A stretch of DNA of 64,000 nt from Evansella sp. LMS18 (GTDB lineage: Bacteria > Bacillota > Bacilli > Bacillales > Salisediminibacteriaceae): positions 3,410,001 to 3,474,000 of the forward strand of contig NZ_CP093301.1 in NCBI RefSeq assembly GCF_024362785.1, read 5' to 3'. Under the pieces are notes generated by a model. The model was not told the DNA's origin and made no database searches. It saw only the letters and a program-made list of their open reading frames with translations. Shown piece by piece: positions 42,249-51,525 of this stretch. Position numbers and translations under genes: made by a program. Every line of letters begins with the position of its first letter. Position 1 is the stretch's first letter.

Positions 42249-42428
42249 ACTGGTCAGCTCCCTTTCTCTGTCTATTCACTGTTTGTTAATTCCATTATAA
42301 ATGATATACGGAAACTCCGTTACGCGCAATGTTCACGGAGTAAATTTTTTAAGCAGTCCATTTTGACGTATGGAATATTTTCTGTATGATAGATAAAGTA
42401 AATAATTTATAATGCGAGGTAACTATAT

Positions 42429-43259
42429 ATGGAAACATGGTATTTTTTAGATTCCGGAGAAAAGTCCCCTGCATATAATATGGCCCTTGATGAAAAGCTC
42501 ATGGACTGGCACCGGGACAAGCTTATTCCCCCGGTTGTACGTTTCTACGGCTGGAACCCTGCCACATTATCAGTGGGTTATTTTCAGAAAGCAGAAAAGG
42601 AGATTGATCTGGAGGCTGTAAAAAAACACGGACTCGGCTTCGTCCGCCGGCCAACAGGCGGCAGAGGGGTGCTGCATGAAGACGAGCTTACATACAGTGT
42701 CATTGTATCCGAAGAACATCCGGCTATGCCTGAAACAGTGACAGAGGCATACCGTGTCCTGTCGGAAGGGCTTCTTGAAGGATTTCGGGATTTAGGCCTT
42801 GAAGCTGAGTTCTCGATTCCCAGAACCGAGGAAGAAAGAAATAAGTTAAAACAGCCCCGTTCCGCAGTGTGCTTTGATGCTCCATCATGGTATGAGCTTG
42901 TCGTTGAAGGAAGAAAAATTGCCGGAAGCGCACAGACGAGGCAAAAAGGAGTTATTCTTCAGCACGGGTCAATTATTCTTTCGCTGGACGAAGATAAGCT
43001 TTTTGATGTCTTCAAATACCCTAGTGAAAGAGTAAGAGAAAGGATGCAGAAAGCATTCAGGAATAAAGCGGTTGCTATTGAGGAACTAACCGAAAAGCCG
43101 ATTACTATTCCGATGATGAAGGATGCCTTTAAAACCGGTTTTGAAAAAGCACTGAATATCCGGCTGGAGCCGCTGACACTTACTGCAGACATGGAACAGG
43201 AAGTGAATGAACTGATAGAGCGGAAATACGGTAAACCGGAGTGGAATTTTAAAGCTTAA
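42429..43259 (+). CDS. lipM: LipM, octanoyl-[acyl carrier protein]:GcvH octanoyltransferase
   Basis: A 276-aa enzyme of the LplA-like fold that moves octanoate from ACP to the glycine cleavage H protein, the first step of lipoate assembly in Bacillus. [19 protein letters not shown] is the substrate-binding block; the acyl-forming Cys is C148 in [20 protein letters not shown] and the conserved Lys is K163 in GRKIAGSAQ. Length agrees with B. subtilis LipM (278 aa). It follows the gcv operon, its functional partner. ATG after CGAGGTAAC. Confidence 0.95.
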   Translation: METWYFLDSGEKSPAYNMALDEKLMDWHRDKLIPPVVRFYGWNPATLSVGYFQKAEKEIDLEAVKKHGLGFVRRPTGGRGVLHEDELTYSVIVSEEHPAMPETVTEAYRVLSEGLLEGFRDLGLEAEFSIPRTEEERNKLKQPRSAVCFDAPSWYELVVEGRKIAGSAQTRQKGVILQHGSIILSLDEDKLFDVFKYPSERVRERMQKAFRNKAVAIEELTEKPITIPMMKDAFKTGFEKALNIRLEPLTLTADMEQEVNELIERKYGKPEWNFKA

Positions 43260-43262
43260 AAG

Positions 43263-43290
43263 AACATGTCGGCCATTCGGCATGTTTTTA
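43263..43290 (+). terminator. Terminator after lipM
   Basis: AACATGTCG (43263-43271) pairs with CGGCATGTT (43278-43286, one G-T), followed by T-rich sequence. Confidence 0.75.
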
Positions 43291-43508
43291 TTTTTTGGAA
43301 ACTTGCAGGAAAATCAATTCAATTCGCCTGCGAGCCATGTCGAATAAAATAACCAGTCGTTAAAAAGCGACATAACCCACCTTTTTATAGCAAACAATGA
43401 ATTTTTCTCTTAATGAAAAATAGCTGGTAATTATCCTGTATTTACTTCGGTTCTCTTGCTTTTTTATCGTTTTCCTAAGTTGACAAAAGCCCATATACAT
43501 TTGATGGA

Positions 43509-43524
43509 ACTCTATATATAGTAT
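43509..43524. promoter_or_regulatory. NrdR box 1
   Basis: ACTCTATATATAGTAT agrees with the NrdR consensus acaCwAtATaTwGtgt at the core positions. It is 33 bp (about three helical turns) from box 2, the usual tandem layout for NrdR control of ribonucleotide reductase genes. Confidence 0.78.
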
Positions 43525-43541
43525 TTTTATATTTTAGGTGT

Positions 43542-43557
43542 ACACTATATATTGATT
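43542..43557. promoter_or_regulatory. NrdR box 2
   Basis: ACACTATATATTGATT fits the NrdR consensus well. TTGATT with TATGCT 17 bases later (43575-43580) could be the overlapping promoter, so binding would block transcription. Confidence 0.8.
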
Positions 43558-43685
43558 GGGTATTATATCTATGCTATGCTTAAACAAGCATAAAGCAATA
43601 TTGGCATAAGTTGCCATTAGATCAGGGAACCGATCTTTGACAAGCAATAATACGACAATTTTTTAATGAAAGGGAGCGAACGCCT

Positions 43686-46253
43686 GTGAAGACGTTTATG
43701 TCTGAAAAGACGATCAACGTGGAGGAGCTGAATAAAGATATTGAGCAGTTTCCCCAGGTCTTTCCGATTACTCCGGATATGAAGATTAAAAAAAGCGGAG
43801 TATCACGATTGGTCATGCTGGACCGCTATACGTTCAAAGACACCGAGAAGAAAACTCTGAAAGCCGGAGATTTTGTAGTTCTCACAGTAAAAGAAGATCC
43901 TAAATTCCCTGCAAGGGGATATGGAATCGTTCAGGAAATTGACTGGGAGGAAAACCGGGCTAAAATCAAAATCGACGATGAATTCATCGGTGTCCTTGAG
44001 GATCAGCAGGAGAAACAGACAGGAATTGTATCTCGTTCTCTTGATACGATAGACAAGCCTCTGGAAATCTATTACGAGCAGATCGCAAAGAGAAATGCGA
44101 GAGGCCTTGCTGAAGTGGAAACAAACGCTGAGAGAAGGCAGGAATCCTTCGAAAAGTTCTATCATGAACTGATGAACATGAATTTTGTGCCTGCCGGCCG
44201 TGTCCTGTATGGAGCAGGTGCTGAAACTGACGTAACATATTTCAACTGTTATGTAATGCCTTTTGTGGCTGACTCAAGGGAAGGTATTTCAGAGCACCGC
44301 AAACAGGTTATGGAAATCATGAGCCGGGGCGGCGGGGTTGGAACGAACGGTTCCACATTACGCCCGCGCAACACACTTGCCAGAGGAGTAAATGGTAAAT
44401 CTTCAGGCTCAGTGTCATGGCTCGATGATATCGCCAAGCTTACACATTTGGTGGAGCAGGGCGGGTCAAGACGTGGCGCTCAAATGATTATGCTGTCGGA
44501 CTGGCATCCGGACATTTTAGAGTTCATCATTTCTAAAATGCAAAATCCAAGAATCTTAAGATATCTCCTTGAGAACACCGAAGATTCACATATTCAGAGA
44601 CTCATTAAGGAAAAACTCAAATTTACTCCTTTAACAGAAATAGAAGAGTCTATGTACCAGGGAATTATCAACTACAAACATATTCCGGGAACTGGGGGAT
44701 TCGACCCGAAAGTTATCCAGGAAGCGGAAGAAAAGCTGCGGACTGGCGGCACGTATTCGGTGAACAACTCTGAATTTTTAACCGGGGCGAATATCTCTGT
44801 ATGTATTACAGATGATTTTATGAAAGCTGTTGAAAATGATGAAGATTATGCTCTTCGTTTCCCAGACGTGGAAAACTACACGGAAGAGGAAATGGAAGCA
44901 TATAACCGGGAGTGGCAGGAGTACGGAGATGTGCGCGAATGGGAAAAGCTTGGCTTTGGCATCAGGACTTACCGGAAGATCAAAGCGAAAGAGCTGTGGA
45001 ACCTCATTAATATTTGCGCGACATACTCAGCAGAGCCAGGAATCTTCTTTATCGACAATGCAAATGAAATGACGAACGCAAAAGCGTACGGGCAGAAAGT
45101 AGTAGCGACTAACCCGTGTGGTGAACAGCCACTTGCACCATACTCTGTCTGTAACCTTGCAGCAGTGAACCTTGCTGAAATGGCAGATAAAGATAATAAG
45201 CAAGTAGACTTTGAAAAACTGAAACAGACTGTCGCTACTGGCGTGAGAATGCAGGATAATGTTATCGATGCAACTCCTTACTTCCTTGAAGAAAACACAA
45301 AACAGGCCAAAGGCGAACGCCGGGTAGGCCTTGGTGTTATGGGGCTGCACGACCTGCTCATTTATACAGAGACAGTATACGGCTCAGAAGAAGGTAATGA
45401 CCTCGTAGATAAAATCTTTGAAACTATCGCTGTTACTGCCTACAGGACAAGCATCGAGCTTGCGAAGGAAAAGGGAAGCTTCCCGTTCCTTGTCGGCAGC
45501 AACGAGCAGGAAACAAAGCATCTGCGAATGAAATATATCAATACCGGCTACATGAAGAAAATGCCGGAAGATGTGCGCCAGGGAGTTCTGGAATACGGGA
45601 TCCGCAATTCACATCTGCTGACTGTTGCTCCCACTGGAAGTACTGGGACAATGGTTGGCGTCAGTACTGGCCTTGAGCCTTACTTCTCCTTCTCTTATTT
45701 CCGCAGCGGCCGTCTTGGTAAATTTATCGAGGTTAAAGCGGAAATACTACAGGAGTATCTGAATGAAAATCCGGACACAGATCCGGAAAATCTGCCGGAG
45801 TGGTTCATCTCAAGTATGGATCTTTCACCTGAAGCACACGCGGACGTTCAGTGCGTCATCCAGCGCTGGGTAGACAGTTCATTGAGTAAAACGGTTAACG
45901 CTCCGAAAGGCTACACAGTGGAACAGGTTAAAAGCGTATATGAGCGTCTTTACAATGGAGGAGCAAAGGGCGGTACTGTCTATGTAGACGGAAGCCGGGA
46001 TTCCCAGGTATTGACTCTCAAAGCAGAGGAAAACGACATGTACGCGGTTGAACTAGCCGGAGAACCGGAAAATGAAGAGCCGAAAAAGAAAGTTGTACTT
46101 GTAGATACAATCGCTGATTTACGAAGCACATCAGTCACATACGGCAGCGAAGTAGGAGACACATGTCCTGTCTGCCGTAAAGGAACAGTGGAAGATATCG
46201 GCGGATGCAACACATGCACAAATTGCAGCGCCCAGTTAAAATGCGGCTTGTAA
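43686..46253 (+). CDS. nrdJ: Adenosylcobalamin-dependent (class II) ribonucleotide reductase
   Basis: An 855-aa enzyme reducing ribonucleotides to deoxyribonucleotides with an AdoCbl-derived thiyl radical. The (alpha/beta) barrel shows MNFVPAGRVLYGAG, NCYVMPFVADSREGI, GGGVGTNGSTLRPR, the radical/active Cys in ATNPCGEQPLAPYSVCNLA, and VAPTGSTGTMVGVSTGLEPY. The C-terminus has a zinc-ribbon-like CPVCRKGTVEDIGGC, TCTNC that carries the reducing cysteines. GTG start after AAAGGGAGC. Two NrdR boxes lie upstream. B12 dependence ties it to cobalamin supply. Confidence 0.95.
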   Translation: MKTFMSEKTINVEELNKDIEQFPQVFPITPDMKIKKSGVSRLVMLDRYTFKDTEKKTLKAGDFVVLTVKEDPKFPARGYGIVQEIDWEENRAKIKIDDEFIGVLEDQQEKQTGIVSRSLDTIDKPLEIYYEQIAKRNARGLAEVETNAERRQESFEKFYHELMNMNFVPAGRVLYGAGAETDVTYFNCYVMPFVADSREGISEHRKQVMEIMSRGGGVGTNGSTLRPRNTLARGVNGKSSGSVSWLDDIAKLTHLVEQGGSRRGAQMIMLSDWHPDILEFIISKMQNPRILRYLLENTEDSHIQRLIKEKLKFTPLTEIEESMYQGIINYKHIPGTGGFDPKVIQEAEEKLRTGGTYSVNNSEFLTGANISVCITDDFMKAVENDEDYALRFPDVENYTEEEMEAYNREWQEYGDVREWEKLGFGIRTYRKIKAKELWNLINICATYSAEPGIFFIDNANEMTNAKAYGQKVVATNPCGEQPLAPYSVCNLAAVNLAEMADKDNKQVDFEKLKQTVATGVRMQDNVIDATPYFLEENTKQAKGERRVGLGVMGLHDLLIYTETVYGSEEGNDLVDKIFETIAVTAYRTSIELAKEKGSFPFLVGSNEQETKHLRMKYINTGYMKKMPEDVRQGVLEYGIRNSHLLTVAPTGSTGTMVGVSTGLEPYFSFSYFRSGRLGKFIEVKAEILQEYLNENPDTDPENLPEWFISSMDLSPEAHADVQCVIQRWVDSSLSKTVNAPKGYTVEQVKSVYERLYNGGAKGGTVYVDGSRDSQVLTLKAEENDMYAVELAGEPENEEPKKKVVLVDTIADLRSTSVTYGSEVGDTCPVCRKGTVEDIGGCNTCTNCSAQLKCGL

Positions 46254-46271
46254 GAATGTAAATATATAAAG

Positions 46272-46318
46272 AAGATGGGGCCCCTGCATCGATGGTGTTG
46301 GGGCACCATCTTTTTTTA
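46272..46318 (+). terminator. Terminator after nrdJ
   Basis: AAGATGGGGCCCC (46272-46284) pairs with GGGGCACCATCTT (46300-46312, one mismatch) and is followed by T6. Confidence 0.88.
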
Positions 46319-46326
46319 TGTGGAGA

Positions 46327-46366
46327 GCAGGACATATGTCATGAGTTGGGGAGGAATATGTCCTGC
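46327..46366. other. Palindromic hairpin upstream of mntR
   Basis: A perfect 11-bp inverted repeat GCAGGACATAT (46327-46337) / ATATGTCCTGC (46356-46366), with a further GGACATAT at 46381-46388. The remainder of the 344-base gap has no convincing gene; a frame at 46292-46540 overlaps the terminator and lacks a ribosome binding site. Confidence 0.5.
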
Positions 46367-46597
46367 GAAGGAAATTTCCTGGACATATTATGTATCATAA
46401 GGCCTGATTTATCCCGTAAATTAATTGAGACACCGTCGTCTATAAATAACCAGAGCACCTCACCTGCGAACTACCACGGCAGCCTTGTTTTCCACACCAA
46501 GGCATACGCCGGTAGTTTCTGTCCCCGATTTGTAGTATAATTTATTCAGACGAACAGGAAACGAAAAAAGGAATGACTGTAGTTTGGAGGGGAACAC

Positions 46598-47014
46598 ATG
46601 CCAACACCGAGCATGGAAGATTATTTGGAGAGGATTTACTTACTGATAGAAGAAAAGGGATATGCCAGAGTTTCCGATATAGCGGAAGCGTTAGTGGTAC
46701 ACCCATCCTCGGTTACAAAAATGGTACAGAAATTAGATAAGAGCGAATATCTCATATATGAAAAATACCGCGGTCTCGTTCTTACGCCTAAAGGCAAGAA
46801 GATCGGTAAGCGGCTCGTATACCGCCATGATTTACTGGAAGAGTTCATGAAACTTATCGGGGTAAACAAGGAGAATATTTATCGTGATGTAGAAGGGATA
46901 GAACATCACCTTAGCTGGGACGCGATTGACAGAATCGGCGACCTCGTACAGTATTTCGAAGAAAACCCCGGACGTGTGGAAGAACTTAGAGATGTTCAGA
47001 AAAATAATGAATAA
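46598..47014 (+). CDS. mntR: MntR, manganese-responsive transcriptional regulator
   Basis: A 138-aa DtxR-family repressor of manganese uptake. The winged helix is residues about 1-70 ([20 protein letters not shown]). All metal ligands known from B. subtilis MntR are present at the same numbers: D8, E11, H77, E99, E102 and H103. Without the SH3-like third domain, it is the short MntR form. ATG after TTGGAGGGGAAC. Its regulated transporter genes are not in the window. Confidence 0.96.
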   Translation: MPTPSMEDYLERIYLLIEEKGYARVSDIAEALVVHPSSVTKMVQKLDKSEYLIYEKYRGLVLTPKGKKIGKRLVYRHDLLEEFMKLIGVNKENIYRDVEGIEHHLSWDAIDRIGDLVQYFEENPGRVEELRDVQKNNE

Positions 47015-47020
47015 AACAAA

Positions 47021-47058
47021 AACAAGCTTTAGCTGTGAGCAGCAAGGCTTGTTTTTTT
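47021..47058 (+). terminator. Terminator after mntR
   Basis: AACAAGCTT pairs with AAGGCTTGTT across a loop with a small GCTGTGAGCAGC stem, followed by T7. Confidence 0.85.
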
Positions 47059-47209
47059 ATACAAAACTGAATGCTTATTGATTCAGAGGCTGTCCACTTC
47101 CCCCATCTGCATGGCCAGTTCACTGCCTCACGTTCTCCCTTTTCTAAAACCTGTAGAAAATAATCATGTTTCCACAGGTAACAGCTAAAATAAACTAAGG
47201 GGGAGGGAT

Positions 47210-48103
47210 ATGAAAAAGGTTGATGGGGTTTTTACAGGCGGCGGCCTTAAAGCTTTTGCCTTCGTAGGCGCAATCCGGGAACTGCAAAAAAAAGGAATTG
47301 GCTTTGAAAGGGCTGCAGGTACAAGTGCAGGGGCGTTAGTGGCAGCTCTGATTAAGGCTGGATATACGAGTACAGAAATGGAGTATTTGTTTGAAGAAAT
47401 GGATGCTGAACAATTGCTGGAACCATCCAGGCTTCCCATCCTTTCATCATTTTACAGATGGCTCAGAGTTTATAAATCAATGGGCCTGTATAAGGGGCGC
47501 CGATTTGAGGACTGGGTTTTTACTGTACTTAAACAAAAAGGAATAATAACTTTTGGAGACTTGGAACCGGGGTCTCTGAAAATGATAGCATCAGATCTGA
47601 CTCATGGCCGTCTTGTCGTTCTTCCTGACGACCTTGTCCATTACGGATTGATTCCCGAGCAATTCTCGGTTGCAAGGGCTGTAAGAATGAGCTGCAGCCT
47701 GCCATTTTTCTTTGAGCCTGTTAAACTGGTCAGTAATGAGGGGCAAAGGGCACTCGTCGTTGACGGGGGAGTGCTGAGCAATTTTCCTATCTGGCTGTTT
47801 TTCTCAGAAGAAATGAAAAACCCTGTACGGCCAGTTCTCGGGTTACGTCTCTCCCCGGCGGCGGATTATACATCGCCGATGGAAATTAAAAATGCATTTA
47901 ACATGCTTCATTCCTTGTTCGAAACAATGCGTCAGGCTCATGACCAGAGGCATATAGCCACGAAATTCGAAAAAAATATAATCTTCATTCCAACAGAGGA
48001 TATTCCGGTTACCCAGTTTTCACTCAATGAGGAAATGAAGGATCGCCTTATCGCAGCAGGAGCAAAAAGCACAGAAAAATTCCTGAAAGCCTGGTCGTAT
48101 TAA
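47210..48103 (+). CDS. yqhO: YqhO, patatin-like phospholipase
   Basis: A 297-aa acyl hydrolase of the patatin family. The oxyanion loop is FTGGGLKAFAFVGA, the nucleophile Ser is in AAGTSAGALVAAL (GxSxG), and the catalytic Asp is in VVDGGVLSNFPIWLF. No signal peptide is visible. Length and position after mntR agree with B. subtilis YqhO. Expected activity is on phospholipids or acyl esters at the inner membrane face; the natural substrate is unknown. ATG after GGGGGAGGG. Confidence 0.93.
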   Translation: MKKVDGVFTGGGLKAFAFVGAIRELQKKGIGFERAAGTSAGALVAALIKAGYTSTEMEYLFEEMDAEQLLEPSRLPILSSFYRWLRVYKSMGLYKGRRFEDWVFTVLKQKGIITFGDLEPGSLKMIASDLTHGRLVVLPDDLVHYGLIPEQFSVARAVRMSCSLPFFFEPVKLVSNEGQRALVVDGGVLSNFPIWLFFSEEMKNPVRPVLGLRLSPAADYTSPMEIKNAFNMLHSLFETMRQAHDQRHIATKFEKNIIFIPTEDIPVTQFSLNEEMKDRLIAAGAKSTEKFLKAWSY

Positions 48104-48122
48104 AAAAACAACCAGGCTTTCA
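48083..48122. terminator. Hairpin at the end of yqhO, possible terminator
   Basis: CTGAAAGCCTGGT (48083-48095) pairs with ACCAGGCTTTCAG (48110-48122); the loop is A-rich and there is no T-run on the plus strand, so termination efficiency is uncertain. Confidence 0.5.
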
Positions 48123-48142
48123 GCATATGGTGCTTATACTTG

Positions 48143-48937
48143 TTATAATTCCCTTGCTTCAGTCTGTGGTTTATAGACTTTCAGTAATAAGAGAAGTACC
48201 GGAACTAGAATGGTAATCCATAATCCAAGAGCTATTCCAAGTGTCATTTCGGGCAGTGGCACCCATGCATTAAACAGCAGGTCCGTACCGTAGAAGAGAA
48301 GGATGCCGGCGCTCCCAATAAAAAAGGCGATGAACCGTTTGCGTGGGCTGTTCCTGCTTATATCCATTTTAATTTTTATGGATTCAAGAGTTACTCCAAT
48401 CCCGGTACCCAGCAAAATGCCAGGATAAATTAACAATTCATTTACAGGGTACAGAATTGCTGCCAGAAACAAAGGAAGGAGGATGGAAAAGATTATTAAA
48501 TACAGTTCAGGCATCCCGCCAATCCAGTCGAGTGACCGGTAAAAAGTATAAACGATAAATCCCCCGATTAATACCCCTCCAGCAATGGATAGAGCTGGTG
48601 TACCTGTTAAAATAATGAGCAGGATGCTGAATAGTGCTGGCGGAACCATACATAGCACTACATCAGTTTTATTTCTTGCTAAAGGAATAAAAAAAGCAAA
48701 AAAAGTTGTTACTGCCTGTATGTTCGGATGAGTAAAAGGAAGCAGTTCATCCCCTGCATGGAAATAAGGGATGTGCAGCGTTATTATATGGGCAATGCTC
48801 ATGGAGAGTATGGTAAGAAAAAGCACCTGAAATCCGGTGGCTTTATTAACTGACCAGAAGATTCCTCCCATAAAAACCATAAAGACGATGAGCAGCCATT
48901 CCGAAGGTACAGGTATAAATATATTAGCAGTTTCCAT
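48143..48937 (-). CDS. Polytopic membrane protein, PAP2-like in outline, 264 aa
   Basis: About seven to eight membrane segments. The order of segments and the stretch around LPFTHPNIQAVTTFFAFFIP recall the PSGH(A) region of PAP2 phosphatases, but the Lys/Arg-Pro, Ser-Gly-His and last His motifs are not intact, so if related it should be inactive. The ATG is preceded by GGGAAGGAGATGG on the minus strand. It is followed downstream by yqhO in convergent orientation, and yqhP lies 68 bases upstream in the same direction. Function unknown. Confidence 0.72.
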   Translation of the reverse strand: METANIFIPVPSEWLLIVFMVFMGGIFWSVNKATGFQVLFLTILSMSIAHIITLHIPYFHAGDELLPFTHPNIQAVTTFFAFFIPLARNKTDVVLCMVPPALFSILLIILTGTPALSIAGGVLIGGFIVYTFYRSLDWIGGMPELYLIIFSILLPLFLAAILYPVNELLIYPGILLGTGIGVTLESIKIKMDISRNSPRKRFIAFFIGSAGILLFYGTDLLFNAWVPLPEMTLGIALGLWITILVPVLLLLLKVYKPQTEAREL

Positions 48938-49005
48938 TGTCCAACCATCTCCTTCCCTTACAGAAAAGCCCGATTAAGCGGAAATAATAACAAAAGAACC
49001 AAGCA

Positions 49006-49383
49006 TTAGAATAAAGCTCGGTTCTTTTTCTTGTTCTTTTTTCCTTCAATGACCGTAAGCTTTACATTTGACTGTCGTTTAACAAGTGGCCTTGATACAC
49101 GTTTCTTTTTATCTGGTTTCTGGCTTTTCGCGCCAGCATATTTTTTTCGTGCATTTGCTTTTTGGACCTGGGCACTTTGCTGAGGGGAATAAGCGGCTTG
49201 CTCTCCCATAATCTTTGGCATAACAAATCTTCTGAATACAAACAGCAAAATGGCTACTATCCCAACAGTAACCAGAATCTGCATAAGCAAAGACCCTGGA
49301 GAAGTGAATAACCGGACAGCTAACCCCAGAACAGCCAGGCCGAGAATGGTTAACACGAGTGGATGTAATGAGTGACGCAGCAT
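49006..49383 (-). CDS. yqhP: YqhP family protein (SA1362 family)
   Basis: A 125-aa protein with two membrane segments at about residues 8-26 and 32-52, then a very basic cytosolic tail (KKYAGAKSQKPDKKKRVSRP, KKNKKKNRALF). This layout and the place between yqhO and yqhR match B. subtilis YqhP. CAGGAGGTG precedes the ATG. The basic tail could bind nucleic acid or membranes; function unknown. Confidence 0.82.
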   Translation of the reverse strand: MLRHSLHPLVLTILGLAVLGLAVRLFTSPGSLLMQILVTVGIVAILLFVFRRFVMPKIMGEQAAYSPQQSAQVQKANARKKYAGAKSQKPDKKKRVSRPLVKRQSNVKLTVIEGKKNKKKNRALF

Positions 49384-49818
49384 TTCTGCACACCTCCTGA
49401 ATGAGTTTTATTAGAAACCGTTTTTTATTAATCGATTAATTTAGCCTGATTAACTGTTTTCTGATTTTAATAATGTAATGGCTGAATTCTTTTGTGTGCT
49501 ATAAACCTTATGTTTGTACGATACTTTTTTTATTACCTGTCAGCAGTATTTAAAACCATACATTACAATAATAAACTGTGCAAAGCTTGCAGTGAAGCAA
49601 TTCTGATCACTCTTTAAAAAATAGAAGAGCTAATATAAGTTATTATAATTATTATATTCTACATGGCTTTGCTGATTCCCTCCATGAAAAAAAGTTTTCC
49701 CGGCAGATTATGTTTAATATACTATTCCCTCCTTTTACGAAGACTACACACGTAGTTATCATCGAAATTATGAAAAACTATTTGAAAAATGGACACACTA
49801 CTGGTGAGGTGATATTAA
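49384..49818. other. AT-rich divergent intergenic region
   Basis: About 435 bases between yqhP and yqhR. B. subtilis has yqhQ here, but no DUF1385 remnant or other gene is visible. It presumably holds the divergent promoters. Confidence 0.5.
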
Positions 49819-50322
49819 GTGGGCAGCAATGAATTGGAGCAAAACGAGACAGAGAAAGAGATGTCATTTAATGCTGTTATTGCAATTACAGGATTTGTTG
49901 GAGGGCTATTCTGGAGTCTCATCAGTTATCTGGCTTTTTACCTGAATTTCTCCCGTGTGGGACCAGCTCTCGTATTAATGCCCTGGGCTCTTGGGGAATG
50001 GAAAGAAACATGGATCGGGCAGCTGGTCAGTATAGGAGTAATCTCTGTACTTTCCATCGGAATTGCTTTTGGTTACAGGCTGATCTTCGTGAAAATAAAC
50101 AAACCGTGGCCTGGCCTCCTATACGGGGTGGGACTGTGGGGATTTATCTTCATTATCTTAAATCCGGTTTTTCCGGGGCTTAAACCGATAATGAGCCTGG
50201 ACATTAACACACTCGTAACAAACCTTTGCCTGTTTGCTGTGTATGGCTTATTCATTGGTTATTCGATTTCTTATGAATACCATGAAAGAACGGAGCATGA
50301 GGGTGAAACTATTCAAAGCTGA
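49819..50322 (+). CDS. yqhR: YqhR family membrane protein
   Basis: A 167-aa protein with four membrane segments (about residues 18-40, 66-86, 96-116, 130-150). The order and the ALGEWKETWIGQ and GFIFIILNPVFPGLKPI segments match YqhR. GTG start after GAGGTGATATTAA. It normally precedes yqhS (aroQ) and yqhT; here yqhS is missing and yqhT follows. Function unknown. Confidence 0.88.
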   Translation: MGSNELEQNETEKEMSFNAVIAITGFVGGLFWSLISYLAFYLNFSRVGPALVLMPWALGEWKETWIGQLVSIGVISVLSIGIAFGYRLIFVKINKPWPGLLYGVGLWGFIFIILNPVFPGLKPIMSLDINTLVTNLCLFAVYGLFIGYSISYEYHERTEHEGETIQS

Positions 50323-50331
50323 AGTCCTGTG

Positions 50332-50367
50332 ATAGAATGTTCCTTGGAACATTCTATTCTCTTTTTT
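50332..50367 (+). terminator. Terminator after yqhR
   Basis: ATAGAATGTTCC pairs with GGAACATTCTAT, followed by TCTCTTTTTT. Confidence 0.88.
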
Positions 50368-50421
50368 AATCGGTAACAGGGGAAAACAAAGTTTGCAGAA
50401 TATACGGGAGGAGAGGAAGGT

Positions 50422-51492
50422 ATGAGTCGGATAGAAAAGATACGCCAGAGTTTCAGCGATTACGAAATTGACGGAATACTTATAACAAGCGGCTATAACC
50501 GCCGTTATATGACTGGTTTTACAGGAACAGCGGGGGTTGCCCTTATATCCGGAGGCGAGGCAAAATTCATTACAGACTTCCGGTATACAGAGCAGGCGGA
50601 AAATCAGGCGCAAGGTTATGAAATTGTCCAGCATAAAGGACCGATACACGAAGAAATTGCAGCGCAGATTTCTGAAATGGGAATTAAAAACCTTGGTTTT
50701 GAGAAGGATCATGTTACATACAGTACATATGAAGTATACCGGGAGAACCTCGGTGCAAAGTTAGTCCCTGTCAGTGGTCTTATTGAAAAAATGAGACTCA
50801 TCAAAGATGAACAGGAACTGAAGACAATCAGAGAAGCGGTCGCTATTGCTGACTCAGCCTTCGAACATATTCTAGGGCTTATTAAACCTGGTGTTAAAGA
50901 AATCGATGTATCGAATGAACTGGAGTTTTTCATGAGAAAGCAAGGTGCTATTTCCTCAGCGTTTGATATTATTGTCGCGTCCGGAAACAGATCTGCTCTG
51001 CCTCATGGTGTGGCAAGCGATAAGACGATCGAAGCCGGAGAACTGGTAACCCTTGATTTTGGGGCGTATTATAAAGGTTATTGTTCCGACATTACAAGAA
51101 CGCTGGCAGTTGGAAATCCGTCAGACGAACTTAAAAAGATTTATAATACAGTTCTTGAAGCACAAATTAAAGGTGTGGAAGGAATTAAACCGGGTATGAC
51201 AGGTAAAGAGGCGGATGCTCTTACCCGGGATCATATCACTGATAAAGGTTATGGCCAGTATTTCGGCCATTCTACCGGTCACGGGCTCGGTATGGAAGTA
51301 CATGAGGGTCCGGGACTGTCATTCAAATCAGATACAGTACTCGAGCCGGGGATGGTCGTGACAGTGGAACCTGGAATTTACATCGCCGGACTGGGTGGAA
51401 CACGTATTGAGGACGATATTGTTATTACCGAAAACGGTAATGAAATTCTTTCTAAATCCTCAAAGGAGCTAATAATTTTAGGGGAAGATTAA
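50422..51492 (+). CDS. yqhT: YqhT, aminopeptidase P/Xaa-Pro dipeptidase family
   Basis: A 356-aa creatinase/pita-bread-fold metallopeptidase. Residues 1-125 form the N-terminal domain; the rest is catalytic, with metal ligands in VTLDFGAYYKGYCSDITRT (two Asp), FGHSTGHGLGMEVHEGP (His), VVTVEPGIYI (Glu) and GTRIEDDI (Glu). It removes N-terminal residues before proline. It is 33 bases ahead of efp, as in B. subtilis, and likely cotranscribed with it. ATG after GGGAGGAGAGGAAGG. Confidence 0.94.
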   Translation: MSRIEKIRQSFSDYEIDGILITSGYNRRYMTGFTGTAGVALISGGEAKFITDFRYTEQAENQAQGYEIVQHKGPIHEEIAAQISEMGIKNLGFEKDHVTYSTYEVYRENLGAKLVPVSGLIEKMRLIKDEQELKTIREAVAIADSAFEHILGLIKPGVKEIDVSNELEFFMRKQGAISSAFDIIVASGNRSALPHGVASDKTIEAGELVTLDFGAYYKGYCSDITRTLAVGNPSDELKKIYNTVLEAQIKGVEGIKPGMTGKEADALTRDHITDKGYGQYFGHSTGHGLGMEVHEGPGLSFKSDTVLEPGMVVTVEPGIYIAGLGGTRIEDDIVITENGNEILSKSSKELIILGED

Positions 51493-51525
51493 GAATACCG
51501 ATTACTTAACAGGAGGACTGACTTT

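Noticed and set aside
43260-43685. Cobalamin riboswitch upstream of nrdJ
   Set aside because: No B12 box or other aptamer blocks are seen; only NrdR boxes and promoter-like elements.
46292-46540. 82-codon frame between nrdJ and mntR
   Set aside because: It starts inside the terminator, has no ribosome binding site, and does not look like a protein family.
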